From positions 2,046,001-2,110,000 of the forward strand of contig NZ_BMCS01000001.1 of assembly GCF_014635305.1 (NCBI RefSeq): a stretch of 64,000 bases of DNA. The letters are read 5' to 3'. This document shows positions 29,744 to 38,594 of the stretch, in pieces (the stretch's first letter is position 1; every line of letters begins with the position of its first letter). The notes below the pieces were generated by a model. The model did no database searches, had not been told where the DNA came from, and saw nothing but the letters and a program-made list of their open reading frames with translations. Origin of the DNA: Williamsia phyllosphaerae (GTDB taxonomy: Bacteria > Actinomycetota > Actinomycetes > Mycobacteriales > Mycobacteriaceae). Position numbers and translations under genes: made by a program.

Positions 29744-30951
29744 CCGCAACGACCGAGCGCCCGACCGAGGCAACCGCCGACCCCACGCCGGTGAATCCTT
29801 TTGTGGAGACCGAGGAGCGCGCCGCGCTGCGTGCCTCGGTCGCCGCACTGGGCAAGCGGTACGGCCAGCAGTACTTCATGGAGTGCGCCCGCACCGGCAA
29901 GAAGACCGACGAACTGTGGGCCGAGGCCGGCAAGCTCGGCTTCCTCGGCGTGAACCTCCCCGAGGAGTACGGCGGCGGTGGCGCCGGTATCTATGAGCTC
30001 GCGATCGTGATGGAGGAGCTGGCCGCGAACGGTGTCGGGTTGCTGATGATGGTGGTCTCACCGGCCATCTGCGGCAACATCATCGCCCGTTTCGGCACCG
30101 ACGACCAGAAGCAGCAGTGGCTGCCCGGTCTGTCCGACGGCAGCGTCACCATGGCCTTCGGTATCACCGAGCCCGAGGCCGGCTCGAACTCGCACCAGAT
30201 CACCACCACTGCCCGGCGGGACGGCGACGACTGGCTGCTGACCGGCCGCAAGGTCTGGATCTCCGGTGTCGACCAGGCGCAGGCGGTACTGATCGTCGCG
30301 CGCACCGAGGACGCGAAGACCGGCAAGCTCAAGCCGGCGCTGTTCATCGTGCCCACCGACACGCCGAACTTCGAGTACAAGCAGATCGACATGGAGTTGA
30401 TCAACCCGGAGAAGCAGTTCCAGCTGTTCCTCGACGACGTGCGCCTGCCGTCGACGGCGCTGGTCGGATCGGCCGACGCGGCGTTGGGACAGTTGTTCGC
30501 CGGGCTGAACCCGGAGCGGATCATGGCCGCTGCGTCGGCCCTCGGCATGGCGCGCTTCGCTCTCGACAAGGCCGTCGACTACGTCAAGAACCGCACCGTC
30601 TGGAAGACGCCCATCGGCGCACACCAGGCGATCGCACATCCGTTGGCGCAGGGCAAGATCGAGATGGAGATGGCCAAGCTGATGATGCAGAAGGCCGCCA
30701 CCATGTACGACGCGGGCGACGACTGGGGTGCCGCCGAACCGGCCAACATGAGCAAGTACGCCGCCGCCGAGGCGTGTGTGAAGATCGTCGACCAGGCCGT
30801 GCAGTCGATGGGTGGCAACGGTCTGTCCAGCGAGTACGGGATCGCCCCGCTGCTCAACCTGTGCCGCGTGGCCCGGGTCGCGCCGGTGAGCCGCGAGATG
30901 GTGCTCAACTTCGTGGCGCAGACCAGCCTGGGTCTGCCCAAGTCGTACTGA
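29740..30951 (+). CDS. Acyl-CoA dehydrogenase, FadE12-like
   Basis: A 403-residue acyl-CoA dehydrogenase. FAD-site motif MAFGITEPEAGSNSHQI, then WLLTGRKVWISGVDQAQ, ALDKAVDYVKNRTVWKTPIGAHQAIAHPLA and the C-terminal SMGGNGLSSEYGIAPLLNLCRVARVAPVSREMVLNF. It lacks the EILTG-type ending of the first FadE in this operon, so the two probably act on different intermediates. A GAGGAG site and ATGA overlap couple it to accA2. It is the counterpart of fadE12 (Rv0972c). Confidence 0.88.
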   Translation: MTATTERPTEATADPTPVNPFVETEERAALRASVAALGKRYGQQYFMECARTGKKTDELWAEAGKLGFLGVNLPEEYGGGGAGIYELAIVMEELAANGVGLLMMVVSPAICGNIIARFGTDDQKQQWLPGLSDGSVTMAFGITEPEAGSNSHQITTTARRDGDDWLLTGRKVWISGVDQAQAVLIVARTEDAKTGKLKPALFIVPTDTPNFEYKQIDMELINPEKQFQLFLDDVRLPSTALVGSADAALGQLFAGLNPERIMAAASALGMARFALDKAVDYVKNRTVWKTPIGAHQAIAHPLAQGKIEMEMAKLMMQKAATMYDAGDDWGAAEPANMSKYAAAEACVKIVDQAVQSMGGNGLSSEYGIAPLLNLCRVARVAPVSREMVLNFVAQTSLGLPKSY

Positions 30952-30985
30952 TGGACCCGGGCTTCCGGGTGGCAAGGTGTCACCC

Positions 30986-31786
30986 ATGACAACCCTGGTC
31001 ACGCTCGAGTCCTCGGCCGGCGTCGCGACGATCACGCTCGACTCGCCGTCGAATCGCAACGCGCTCTCGGCCGACCTCGTCGCGCAGCTGCTCGAGCATC
31101 TCGCCACGGCTGGTGACGACCCCGCGGTGCGATCGGTCGTGCTCACCCACACCGGCAACACGTTCTGCGCCGGTGCCGATCTCGCCGGTGCGTTGGGCTC
31201 GGGCATGTCGCCCGAGGAGGCCTCGGCCGCGGGCGCGAAGGCGATGGTCACGGTGATGCGGACGATCCTCGAGCTGTCGCGGCCCGTGGTCGCCCGCGTC
31301 GACGGCCACGTCCGGGCCGGCGGCATCGGGCTGCTCGGGGCCTGCGACATCGTCGTCGCCGGACCGGCGAGCACCTTCGCCCTGACCGAGGCCCGTCTGG
31401 GTCTGGCGCCGTCGGTGATCTCCTTGACGCTGCTGTCCCGGATGACCTCACGGTCGGTCGGGCGCTACTTCGTCACGGGCGAGCGCTTCGGCGCCGTCGA
31501 GGCCGAGGCGATGGGACTGATCACCGTCGCCGCGGCCGACGCCGAGTCGTTGGCGTCGACCACGGGCAGCTTCTTGGACGCGATCGGCAAGGGCTCGCCG
31601 CAGGGCCTGCGGGAGTCCAAGAAAGTCGCCACCGCGCAGATCCGGGCCGAGTTCGAGCGGTTCGCCGAGGACCGGACCCGCGAGTCGGCGGCGCTGTTCG
31701 CCTCCGACGAGGCGCGCGAGGGCATGACTGCGTTCCTGGAGAAGCGCCCGCCGCGGTGGGCCGTGACCGAACCGGCGGCGACGTGA
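30986..31786 (+). CDS. Enoyl-CoA hydratase/isomerase, EchA7-like
   Basis: A 266-residue crotonase-family protein. The oxyanion-hole segments are FCAGADLAGALG and VRAGGIGLLGACDIVVAG, followed by FALTEARLGLAPSVISL. One of the two usual catalytic glutamates is replaced in the GIGLLGACD helix, so it could be a hydratase of branched substrates or another crotonase activity. It matches echA7 (Rv0971c) in position. ATG 30986 is preceded by AAGGTG. Its stop overlaps the tetR start by one base. Confidence 0.85.
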   Translation: MTTLVTLESSAGVATITLDSPSNRNALSADLVAQLLEHLATAGDDPAVRSVVLTHTGNTFCAGADLAGALGSGMSPEEASAAGAKAMVTVMRTILELSRPVVARVDGHVRAGGIGLLGACDIVVAGPASTFALTEARLGLAPSVISLTLLSRMTSRSVGRYFVTGERFGAVEAEAMGLITVAAADAESLASTTGSFLDAIGKGSPQGLRESKKVATAQIRAEFERFAEDRTRESAALFASDEAREGMTAFLEKRPPRWAVTEPAAT

Positions 31787-32406
31787 TGTTCCGCGACTCC
31801 GGACGGCCGGCCACCCCTGTCCGCAAACCGCAGCAGGACCGGTCGCGCGCCACACGGGAGCGGTTGATCTCGGCGACGATCGACGTGCTGGCCACCGAGG
31901 GTTGGTCGGCGTCGACGGTGTCGGTGGTGGCCGAGCGTGCGGGGGTGTCGCGTGGTGCGGCTCAACATCATTTCCCCACCCGCGAGAGTCTGATCACGGC
32001 GACGCTGGAGCAGACGTTCGACGAACTGACCGGCCGCGCGTCGGTGATGTACGAGACGCTGCCCGAGGGACCCGGTCGCGTGGAGGCCGCGGTCACCCGT
32101 GCCGTCGACATCTACACCGGCACCCAGTTCAAGGCTGCGCTGCAGGTGTGGAGTGCCGCGGCGTCGGATCCGGGTCTGCGCGACCTGATCCGTCCGCTGG
32201 AGCGGAAGTTCGCCCGCGCGGCGCACCGGATGACCGTTCAGGCGATCGCCGGCGACACCGACGATCCGGGCGTGCACCGGCTCGTTCAGGCCACGCTCGA
32301 CATGGCGCGTGGACTCGGACTGGCCGACACGCTCTCCGACGACTCCGCCCGCCGCAAACAGGTCGTCGCGACCTGGTCGGAAGTGCTTGCCGCAGCCCTG
32401 AACTGA
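31786..32406 (+). CDS. TetR-family regulator of the acc/fadE operon
   Basis: A 206-residue TetR protein with a basic N-terminus (VRKPQQDRSRATRERLI) and a clear helix-turn-helix (STVSVVAERAGVSRGAAQHHFPTRESLI). The C-terminal domain is typical of the TetR C-terminal family that senses CoA esters. It is the last gene of the operon that starts at 22409, coupled to echA7 by a TGATG overlap, so it is likely an autoregulating local repressor. The best candidate site is the AAGCATGCGTGCTT palindrome at the operon head; an acyl-CoA intermediate would be the expected inducer. Confidence 0.85.
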   Translation: MFRDSGRPATPVRKPQQDRSRATRERLISATIDVLATEGWSASTVSVVAERAGVSRGAAQHHFPTRESLITATLEQTFDELTGRASVMYETLPEGPGRVEAAVTRAVDIYTGTQFKAALQVWSAAASDPGLRDLIRPLERKFARAAHRMTVQAIAGDTDDPGVHRLVQATLDMARGLGLADTLSDDSARRKQVVATWSEVLAAALN

Positions 32407-32410
32407 CCCG

Positions 32411-32515
32411 GTGAAGTTCCGCCAGTTGCGCACGTACGGACGCCAGTTGGGCACCTGGGGACGTCGAGTGGGCGGTTACGGACGCCGACTGGGCGATTGC
32501 GGACGGCGAGTGGGC
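32411..32515. repeat. Five degenerate 21-bp tandem repeats
   Basis: Units 32411-32431, 32432-32452, 32453-32473, 32474-32494 and 32495-32515 share a core like GGACGCCGAGTGGGC, with a partial sixth unit to 32523. They fill the gap between the tetR stop and the convergent PhyH gene stop. The unit length is a multiple of three and both strands stay open through it, but no gene is supported there. Confidence 0.75.
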
Positions 32516-32523
32516 GGTCGCGG

Positions 32524-33291
32524 TCACAGTGAGGCGACGATGGCGCGTTCCACAGGACTCCACGGATTGCCGAGATCGAACTGATCGGTGAGCATCAGAC
32601 CTGGTTGCGACAGGAATCGTGGCTGCGTCCCGTGGTGCGACTGGGCGGCGTGGACGAGGAACGGATGGCAGAGGAACACGTCACCCGCCGCGCCGGTCGC
32701 GACTGCTTCTCCGCGGTCGGGTGAGTCGAGCGCGCCGGCCGCGTCCATCACGCCGCACAGTTCGAACATGTCGACCCCGCCGTCGCCGTACGGCGCCAGG
32801 AACCGCGGCACATCCTGGTGTGAGCCGACTTTGAGACGCGTCGGCGCGTCGTCCGCGCAGACATCGGAGATCAGGAACAACATCAGCAACCCGCGGTCCC
32901 GTGACGACACGTTGACGAAGTGGCGACTCGCGTCCGGGGGCAGGTAGCTCGCGTCGATGTGCCATCCGGTGTCGTTCGACTCGGTGTCGGCGGGGAAGCG
33001 GATCGCGACATTCCCGAGCTCGACTCGTCGCTGCCAGCGGCCCGGGCCGACGAGCTGGTCGTATGCCTCGGTGAGCGCGGCCGCCTGTGCGGCTCTCGTG
33101 AAGGCCGGGGTGATCGGGCTGTCCATCCGTCGCACCGGTTCGGTCCAGGTGTTCGGATCGGTCGGGTCCTCGGAGACGAGATCCCACAGTTGCCTGCGGC
33201 ACTCGTCGATCGTCGGGCGGTCCACCGCGCCCCGGACGGCCACGAATCCATCGCGGACGAAGGTCTCGATCTCTGTGCTCGTGAGGGTCAT
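32524..33291 (-). CDS. Phytanoyl-CoA dioxygenase (PhyH) family protein
   Basis: A 255-residue Fe(II)/2-oxoglutarate-dependent dioxygenase of the PhyH family. The iron ligands are visible as the HxD of TGWHIDASYLPP and the distal His in GDVFLCHPFLVHAAQ. N-terminal EIETFVRDGFVAVRGAVDR is the usual PhyH opening. ATG 33291 was chosen because it precedes that segment; the frame stays open upstream but the sequence there is not family-like. It would hydroxylate a small or acyl substrate, identity unknown. It is divergent from the beta-propeller gene at 33398. Confidence 0.82.
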   Translation of the reverse strand: MTLTSTEIETFVRDGFVAVRGAVDRPTIDECRRQLWDLVSEDPTDPNTWTEPVRRMDSPITPAFTRAAQAAALTEAYDQLVGPGRWQRRVELGNVAIRFPADTESNDTGWHIDASYLPPDASRHFVNVSSRDRGLLMLFLISDVCADDAPTRLKVGSHQDVPRFLAPYGDGGVDMFELCGVMDAAGALDSPDRGEAVATGAAGDVFLCHPFLVHAAQSHHGTQPRFLSQPGLMLTDQFDLGNPWSPVERAIVASL

Positions 33292-33384
33292 CGCCGACAA
33301 TTGTGCGGACGAGAACGCGGGCCGGGCAACCCGTTTTCGCCGCGCGGTTTGCTCCTTGTGCGAACTTTCCAGATGGTCCCGGGA

Positions 33385-33390
33385 TAGGTT
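33385..33390 (+). promoter_or_regulatory. -10 box for a leaderless beta-propeller gene transcript
   Basis: TAGGTT, then 7 nt (GCCTCCC), then GTG 33398. This spacing supports the GTG start. Confidence 0.5.
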
Positions 33391-33397
33391 GCCTCCC

Positions 33398-34777
33398 GTG
33401 CCGTCCCTATCTGTGAACAGCAAACGTGGGCTTGTGATCGTTCTGGTCGCCGCGGCGGCGATCGCCTCTGCCGCCATCACCTGGAAGGTGGGTGCAGACC
33501 ATGATGCGGGCGTCGCGGCGACCGAGGATCGGCTTCCGACGCGCCCGCAGGATCTGGCGGTCCGACCAGAGCTCCAGTGGGTACTGAACACGGAGCGACT
33601 CGCCGGTAATTCCGTCGACCGGCCGCTGAACTTCCCCTCCGGGATGAAAAGTGCAGGGATCACCACGGGAGCCGTCGGGGCCGGCGACCAGGTGATCGTC
33701 GCCGCGGTGGGGCACCCGCTGTACGGCCGTTACGACACCGAGGACGGACGGGGCATCGTGGTGGACTCCGCCACCCTGGTCGGGGTCGACCGCCAGACGG
33801 GCAAACCCCTGTGGCGCCGAGGTATCGGTCACGTCGAACAGTGCTCCGACAGCTACAGACGCGGCACGATCGCATGCTGGGACATCGACAGGGTCATGTT
33901 CATCGATGTCGCGACCGGCCACGTGCGCAGCGAGACGACGACCGACTTTCTGATGACCTATGCAGACGTCATAGGCGGCGTCGCATATGTCACCGGCCGA
34001 CGAACCGGCATCGATCGCCGATCCGTGGTTATGACCGCAGGAACCGTCGACGACCCGGACTCGGCTTTTCGTCGAGAGTACGACGTCACCGGACATGATT
34101 CGTATGTCGCGGAGACGCTCCCGGCATCGGACACCTTCACGATCGTCGAATCGATCTACGGCCCGGTTCAATATCGCACCACCGCCTACGATCTCGACAG
34201 TGGACGGAAGCGCTTCGTCTTCGATGGAGACGTCCGAGCGGCGGGTGAAGGACTGTTCCACGCCGACGACTTGGCGCATCAGAGGTTGTCCCTCCTCGAC
34301 CGGAACGGGGTCCCGATTGCGCGGCTGGGGAGCACGGCGTGGATGGTCTACCCACCTCCGACGTCTGCGCCGTTCGCACCGGCGGTGCTTGACGGCGGTG
34401 TCTACGACCCGGAGTCCGGGGCGTTCCTCTGGCGCGATCCGGTTCTGAATTCCGGAGGGGTGTCTGCGTTTGTCGGCACCACGATGATCGTGTCCTCACC
34501 TGACGACCAGACGATCGTCGGTTTCGATTCCCGCTCCGGTCGCAGGCAATGGACAACACCGTGGCGAGACGCCTACTGGATGACCGGCGGCCTGACCGAC
34601 GGCCGATACTTCGTGTTCGCCGACTATGTCGGCATGCACTCGTCGGATGCGACCACCGGTCAGATCCTGTGGACGATCCGACTGCCGACAGGAATCGACT
34701 CGCGCGGTGTCACCGTGGAAGACGCCGGCGGCGACATCCTGCGTACCACGGCGAAGGCGGTCTCCCTGTGGCGCTGA
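33398..34777 (+). CDS. Membrane-anchored PQQ-binding-like beta-propeller protein
   Basis: A 459-residue protein. After about 10 residues a single hydrophobic segment (GLVIVLVAAAAIASAAIT) follows a basic residue pair, so it is probably an uncleaved N-terminal anchor with the rest outside the cell. The remainder shows blade-like repeats with VGVDRQTGKPLWRRGIG, IVGFDSRSGRRQWTTPW and SSDATTGQILWTIRLP, the pattern of PQQ-like or WD-type propellers. There is no evidence of PQQ binding. GTG 33398 was chosen from the leaderless -10 box and the anchor position. It converges with the EamA gene. The function is unknown. Confidence 0.7.
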   Translation: MPSLSVNSKRGLVIVLVAAAAIASAAITWKVGADHDAGVAATEDRLPTRPQDLAVRPELQWVLNTERLAGNSVDRPLNFPSGMKSAGITTGAVGAGDQVIVAAVGHPLYGRYDTEDGRGIVVDSATLVGVDRQTGKPLWRRGIGHVEQCSDSYRRGTIACWDIDRVMFIDVATGHVRSETTTDFLMTYADVIGGVAYVTGRRTGIDRRSVVMTAGTVDDPDSAFRREYDVTGHDSYVAETLPASDTFTIVESIYGPVQYRTTAYDLDSGRKRFVFDGDVRAAGEGLFHADDLAHQRLSLLDRNGVPIARLGSTAWMVYPPPTSAPFAPAVLDGGVYDPESGAFLWRDPVLNSGGVSAFVGTTMIVSSPDDQTIVGFDSRSGRRQWTTPWRDAYWMTGGLTDGRYFVFADYVGMHSSDATTGQILWTIRLPTGIDSRGVTVEDAGGDILRTTAKAVSLWR

Positions 34778-34786
34778 CCTGGGTGC

Positions 34787-35728
34787 TCAGTGGTGGGCGC
34801 GGGCCTCGCGGATGCCCATCGCGGTGACCGTCAGGGCGACCACCGCCAGGCCCGTCCACTGCGACCAGGTCAGGCTCGTGCCCAACACCAGCACTCCGAC
34901 CACGGCTGCGGTCGCCGGGAAGGCGAGTTCGCCCAGCGTTGCCCGGGACGCCGGGGTCGACTGCAGGGCGCGGTAGTACAGCGTCAGGGCGAGCAACCCC
35001 GGGATGAGGGCCAGCAGGACGAGACCCACCGCGTCACCCCACGTCGGCAGTACCGCCGCGCCGGTCACCCCGACGACGCCGAATGCGCCGATCGTGCCGA
35101 ACCCCAGCCGCAGGGTGGTCAGGTCGCGCGGTGTCAGTGACGGCGACACCAGTCGCCCGAGAACGGTGCCGACCCCCCAGAGAGCGGCGGCGCCGAGCGC
35201 GAGCAGTGCCGGCTCGAGTTCGGACACACTCAGGTGCAGCGGGTCGGCGAACGCGAGGAGCCAGGCGCCGGCGAGGGCGGGGACCACGTACAGCGCGAAG
35301 CGGGGACGCAGGCGTTCGCCGAGGAGCATCACCGCCAGGGCGATGGCGAGGACGGGCTGCAATTTCTGCAGGACGAGCGGGGTGATGAAGTCGCCGCTGC
35401 TCCCGGCGATCGTGAACGCCCGGGTGAACAGTGCGGTCGCCACAGCCGACGACCCGACGCCGATGACCACCACCGCGGCCCGGTCGCGCAGACCGAGCCC
35501 CATGAAGGCGCGAATCGCGGACGGCAGGAAGGGGGCGAGCACGATCATCGGGATGATGTGCTCCGACAGCACGATCGTGCCTGCGGCGAGGTCGGAGGCG
35601 AGCGGCTTGCGCAACAGGCCATCGAGTCCCCACAGCGCCGCGGACACGGCGATCAACCAGGTGGCGTCCCGCCGACCGGCAGGGCTCGACGACCGGTCGG
35701 TGCCGGTCACGATGACCGTCTGACTCAT
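34787..35728 (-). CDS. EamA/DMT-superfamily transporter
   Basis: A 313-residue membrane protein with ten predicted hydrophobic segments arranged as two EamA repeats (first from LIAVSAALWGLDGLLRK, second from ALLALGAAALWGVGTVLGR). Conserved-type segments are LQKLQPVLAIALAVMLLGERL and LGELAFPATAAVVGVLVLG, the usual end of each repeat. The likely role is export of a metabolite across the cytoplasmic membrane; the substrate is unknown. A GGAGG site precedes ATG 35728. The 133-bp gap to DUF427 upstream shows no clear signal. Confidence 0.83.
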   Translation of the reverse strand: MSQTVIVTGTDRSSSPAGRRDATWLIAVSAALWGLDGLLRKPLASDLAAGTIVLSEHIIPMIVLAPFLPSAIRAFMGLGLRDRAAVVVIGVGSSAVATALFTRAFTIAGSSGDFITPLVLQKLQPVLAIALAVMLLGERLRPRFALYVVPALAGAWLLAFADPLHLSVSELEPALLALGAAALWGVGTVLGRLVSPSLTPRDLTTLRLGFGTIGAFGVVGVTGAAVLPTWGDAVGLVLLALIPGLLALTLYYRALQSTPASRATLGELAFPATAAVVGVLVLGTSLTWSQWTGLAVVALTVTAMGIREARAHH

Positions 35729-35861
35729 GGAGGTCCCCCGAAGGCTGGGTCGACGGATGTGGTCACGCCCCGGAACGGACCGCGACAGTCCTCACCAACG
35801 CCACGGACCCGGCGAACCTTCCCGCCACCGATGTCGCGCGGTCGGGCCGAGGTGACGACGG

Positions 35862-36233
35862 TCAATCGGCGACGGTGATCTCGACGCGATCGGGGTAGAA
35901 GGCGACGTGGTCCTTGATGTCGGCGACGGCGCCGTAGGGCTCGGTGTAGACCCAGACGGTGTCGGACTGCGTGGTCCCGAGGACGGACAGGTCGTAATAC
36001 GACGCGTCGCCCTTGTACGGGCAGTGGGTCGTGGTGTCCGAGGACTGCAGCGAGGCGGGGTCGACGTCGCCGATCGGGATGTACTGAACCGCGGGATACG
36101 ACGACTCCTGCAGCGTCAACGCAGCATCGGTCTCGGCGACCGTGACACCGTCGACCGACACCGTCACACGGTGTCCGGTGGGGGTCACGGTGATGGGGTG
36201 ATCAGGTCCCGGGGTGAGCTCTGTGCGTGCCAT
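35862..36233 (-). CDS. DUF427 family protein
   Basis: A 123-residue protein of the DUF427 family, recognised from HPITVTPTGHRVTVSVDGVTVAETDAAL, YIPIGDVD, the HCPYKGDASYYDL motif and the ending VAFYPDRVEI. The fold is beta-rich. The function is unknown. ATG 36233 lies 6 nt after a TATGGT box, suggesting a leaderless transcript of its own, although the NTF2-like gene is only 18 bp upstream on the same strand. Confidence 0.85.
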   Translation of the reverse strand: MARTELTPGPDHPITVTPTGHRVTVSVDGVTVAETDAALTLQESSYPAVQYIPIGDVDPASLQSSDTTTHCPYKGDASYYDLSVLGTTQSDTVWVYTEPYGAVADIKDHVAFYPDRVEITVAD

Positions 36234-36239
36234 GACTCG

Positions 36240-36245
36240 ACCATA
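36240..36245 (-). promoter_or_regulatory. -10 box for a leaderless DUF427 transcript
   Basis: TATGGT followed by 6 nt (CGAGTC) and ATG 36233. It lies in the 18-bp gap after the NTF2-like gene, so it would be a secondary promoter. Confidence 0.4.
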
Positions 36246-36251
36246 GGCTTT

Positions 36252-36695
36252 CTAGATGTGGTCGGTGGCGTCGAAGACCCACGAGACGTCCGCCCCTGCG
36301 AAATCGTCCATCCAGGACGCCGGCGCGCTGCCGAGGATGGCGTTGAAGTCCCAGTAGTCCTTCCACAGCGTCACCTTCCCGTCGACGACCCGGTGCACCG
36401 ACACGAACGGCAACTCCGCGGTCTCGCCGGTGGTCCACGCCCATGACTCGGAATGCTCGAACATCACGTCGGAACCGTTGCCCACCAGCAGACCAGGGTG
36501 GTTCTCGTACTTCGCCAACGCCTCGAGTCCAACCTTGAGGCGCTTGACGATGTCGTCGGGTCCCCGGGCGGCCAGGGTGGGTCCGACAGGCATGTCGATG
36601 TAGATGCAGTCGTCCGCCAGGAAGGTCTTCACGGCGTCCCAATCCCGTTGCGACAGTGCGTCCCACAGGCCAAGGACCGTGTCGTCAACCGACAT
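36252..36695 (-). CDS. NTF2-like protein, Rv0760c/limonene-epoxide-hydrolase type
   Basis: A 147-residue NTF2-fold protein: LGLWDALSQRDWDAVKTFLADDCIYIDMPVGP, then HSESWAWTTGETAELPFVSVHRVVDGKVTLWKDYWD. This matches the Rv0760c group, related to ketosteroid isomerase and limonene-epoxide hydrolase. In M. tuberculosis that gene neighbours adhB and the cyp51 operon; here it lies about 22 kb from cyp51 but near adhB. ATG 36695 overlaps the amidohydrolase stop by 11 bp, so they are co-translated. Ligand or reaction unknown, possibly a steroid. Confidence 0.8.
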   Translation of the reverse strand: MSVDDTVLGLWDALSQRDWDAVKTFLADDCIYIDMPVGPTLAARGPDDIVKRLKVGLEALAKYENHPGLLVGNGSDVMFEHSESWAWTTGETAELPFVSVHRVVDGKVTLWKDYWDFNAILGSAPASWMDDFAGADVSWVFDATDHI

Positions 36696-38481
36696 TGCTC
36701 ACCGATTTCGTCGAGGTGGATGCCGCCGGCGCGGCGTCGGCGCGCAGGAAGCGGCCTGTCCGACGGTGGCCGAGGACATCGGTCGGCTCGCCGTCGACGA
36801 ACACCGGTTCGCCGCCCACGAACACGGCCTCGACGGTGGGGTCGTTGCGGTTGACCATGCGCGACAGGTCGCCGTACTGCGCGACCACCTCCTCGTGATA
36901 GCCGTCCAGCGACTCGTCGAGCCGCTCCGGATCGAGGATGAACAGATCCGCGCGGTCGCCGACCCGCAGGTGGCCTGCGTCGATCCGGTACCAGTCGGCG
37001 AGTTCCCCGCTGAGTCGGTGTACCGCCTGCTCCATCGACAGGAACGGGGTGCCGGCGAGTTCGGCGTCACGCACATGCCGCAGCAACCGCAGCCCGAAGT
37101 TGTAGAACGCCATGTTGCGCAGGTGCGCCCCGGCGTCGGAGAACCCCATCTGGATGCCCGGCTCGGCGGCCATCTTCTTGAGCAGGTCGGGACGGTGGTT
37201 GGAGATCGTGGTGCGCCACCGCAACGCCTTCCCGTGTTCGAGGGCGAGGTCGAGGAACGCGTCGACGGGATGGACTCCACCACGATCGACACCGACCTGC
37301 CCGAACGACTTGCCGATGACCGCGGGGTCCGGGCACGCGACGATCTCGGCGTCGAAGAAGTCGCGATGCCACACGCGTGTCCCGAACCTGCTCTCGTAGT
37401 CCTTCCGGAACCGGCGTCGGTAGCCCTCGTCGCGGAGCAACTCGTTGCGTGCCATCTCGTCGCTGAGGTGCAATGCGGCGGCGCCCGAACCGAATTCCTC
37501 GAAGATCACGAGGTCGATGCCGTCGGCGTAGACCTCGAACGGGACCGGCAGATGCTGCCAGCGGAAGTTGCCACCGAGCCGGTTGATGAGTCGGGCGAGC
37601 GGCCCGATGATCCGGATCGCCTGCGGGTTGGCCTTGATGTCGGCGGCGGAGAGCAGGCTGGTCTTGAGTGGACGCCGACCGATCCCCAACGACTGCGCCA
37701 GCTGGGAGGCGACGTTCAGCGGGTTCTTCAGGTCCGGTCCCGACTGCAGGACGCGATCGCGGTTGCGGAGCAACGACTTCAGGCGACGCAGCTCGCGCGG
37801 CCCGGCGTAGGTCGAGGGCAGGGTGCGGGACCGGCAGATGTCGCCGTCGAGCTTGTCGAACAACAACTGCTGCGACGACATGCCGACGAATCCGGCGTCG
37901 AGTGCCTCGGTGAGCCAGCGTTCCATCTGGGTCTGCTCGTGGGCGTCGGGTCGCTGACCCTTGCGGGTCGCGCGGTCGAGGCCCATCGTCGCGGCGCGCA
38001 TGTCCGAGTGGCCGATGAAGGCCGCGACGTTCGGTCCGAGCGGGCGGTCCTCGAGCGCGGTGATGTAGTCCTCGCAGTTCGACCAGGTCTTGTGCCGATC
38101 GATCGCGTCGATGACGTGTTCACGCGGGATCGCCTCGACCCGACCGAACAGATCGCCCGCGTCGGTCCCGTCGACGTGGATCGTCGACAACGAACACGAC
38201 CCCACCATGATCGTGGTGACCCCGTGGCGCAACGATTCCGACAGCGACGGTCCGGCGAGTATCTCCACGTCGTAGTGGGTGTGGATGTCGACCATCCCGG
38301 GCAGCACCCACTTGCCCGCGGCGTCGATCACGCGGTCGCACCCCGAGTTGTCGAGGGGGCCGGTGCTCACCGACGCGATCCGGCCGTCGCGGATCCCAAT
38401 GTCCCGGATGCCCGAGGGACCACCGGTTCCGTCGAACCACCGGCCGTTGCGAATGATCGTGTCGTAGGTCACACCAGTCAT
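36685..38481 (-). CDS. Amidohydrolase, N-acyl-D-amino-acid deacylase type (Rv2913c-like)
   Basis: A 598-residue metal-dependent hydrolase. The N-terminal metal motif is LPGMVDIHTHYD, with MVGSCSLSTIHV and later metal/active-site histidines (FIGHSDMRAA, NHRPDLLKK, MGFSDAGAHLRNMAFYNFGL). The C-terminal composite barrel ends in GHLRVGDRADLFILDPERL. It resembles the mycobacterial protein annotated as D-amino acid aminohydrolase (Rv2913c), whose substrate is unproven. The start ATG 38481 fits the TYDTIIRNGRWFDGTG opening of the family. A GGACAGGTGTCC palindrome 38 bp upstream matches the operator proposed for the TetR at 9598. Confidence 0.82.
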   Translation of the reverse strand: MTGVTYDTIIRNGRWFDGTGGPSGIRDIGIRDGRIASVSTGPLDNSGCDRVIDAAGKWVLPGMVDIHTHYDVEILAGPSLSESLRHGVTTIMVGSCSLSTIHVDGTDAGDLFGRVEAIPREHVIDAIDRHKTWSNCEDYITALEDRPLGPNVAAFIGHSDMRAATMGLDRATRKGQRPDAHEQTQMERWLTEALDAGFVGMSSQQLLFDKLDGDICRSRTLPSTYAGPRELRRLKSLLRNRDRVLQSGPDLKNPLNVASQLAQSLGIGRRPLKTSLLSAADIKANPQAIRIIGPLARLINRLGGNFRWQHLPVPFEVYADGIDLVIFEEFGSGAAALHLSDEMARNELLRDEGYRRRFRKDYESRFGTRVWHRDFFDAEIVACPDPAVIGKSFGQVGVDRGGVHPVDAFLDLALEHGKALRWRTTISNHRPDLLKKMAAEPGIQMGFSDAGAHLRNMAFYNFGLRLLRHVRDAELAGTPFLSMEQAVHRLSGELADWYRIDAGHLRVGDRADLFILDPERLDESLDGYHEEVVAQYGDLSRMVNRNDPTVEAVFVGGEPVFVDGEPTDVLGHRRTGRFLRADAAPAASTSTKSVSNVG

Positions 38482-38516
38482 GGAACCGCCGATCCGCACC
38501 GGTGTCAAGAATGCTG

Positions 38517-38532
38517 TCTGGACAGGTGTCCA
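38517..38532. promoter_or_regulatory. Candidate operator matching the 9549 site
   Basis: TCTGGACAGGTGTCCA contains the palindrome GGACAGGTGTCC (38520-38531) and shares 13 of 14 bases with TCTGGACACGTGTC at 9549-9562. It lies between the adhB terminator and the amidohydrolase start. Confidence 0.45.
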
Positions 38533-38540
38533 CAAACGGT

Positions 38541-38578
38541 CGTGCCCCGGACCGCCCAGGGTGGCGATCCGGGGCACG
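38541..38578 (-). terminator. Terminator hairpin after adhB
   Basis: An 11-bp perfect stem (CGTGCCCCGGA at 38541-38551 against 38568-38578) 17 bp beyond the adhB stop. There is no U tract, as is usual in high-GC actinobacteria. Confidence 0.65.
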
Positions 38579-38594
38579 CGTCCCCGCGGTTGCG

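Noticed and set aside
32411..32515. Possible CRISPR array
   Set aside because: The units are contiguous 21-bp repeats with no spacers, and no cas genes are present.
33398..34777. PQQ-dependent alcohol dehydrogenase
   Set aside because: The blades resemble PQQ-like repeats, but the protein is short, anchored, and shows no adjacent-cysteine pair or heme motif of such enzymes.
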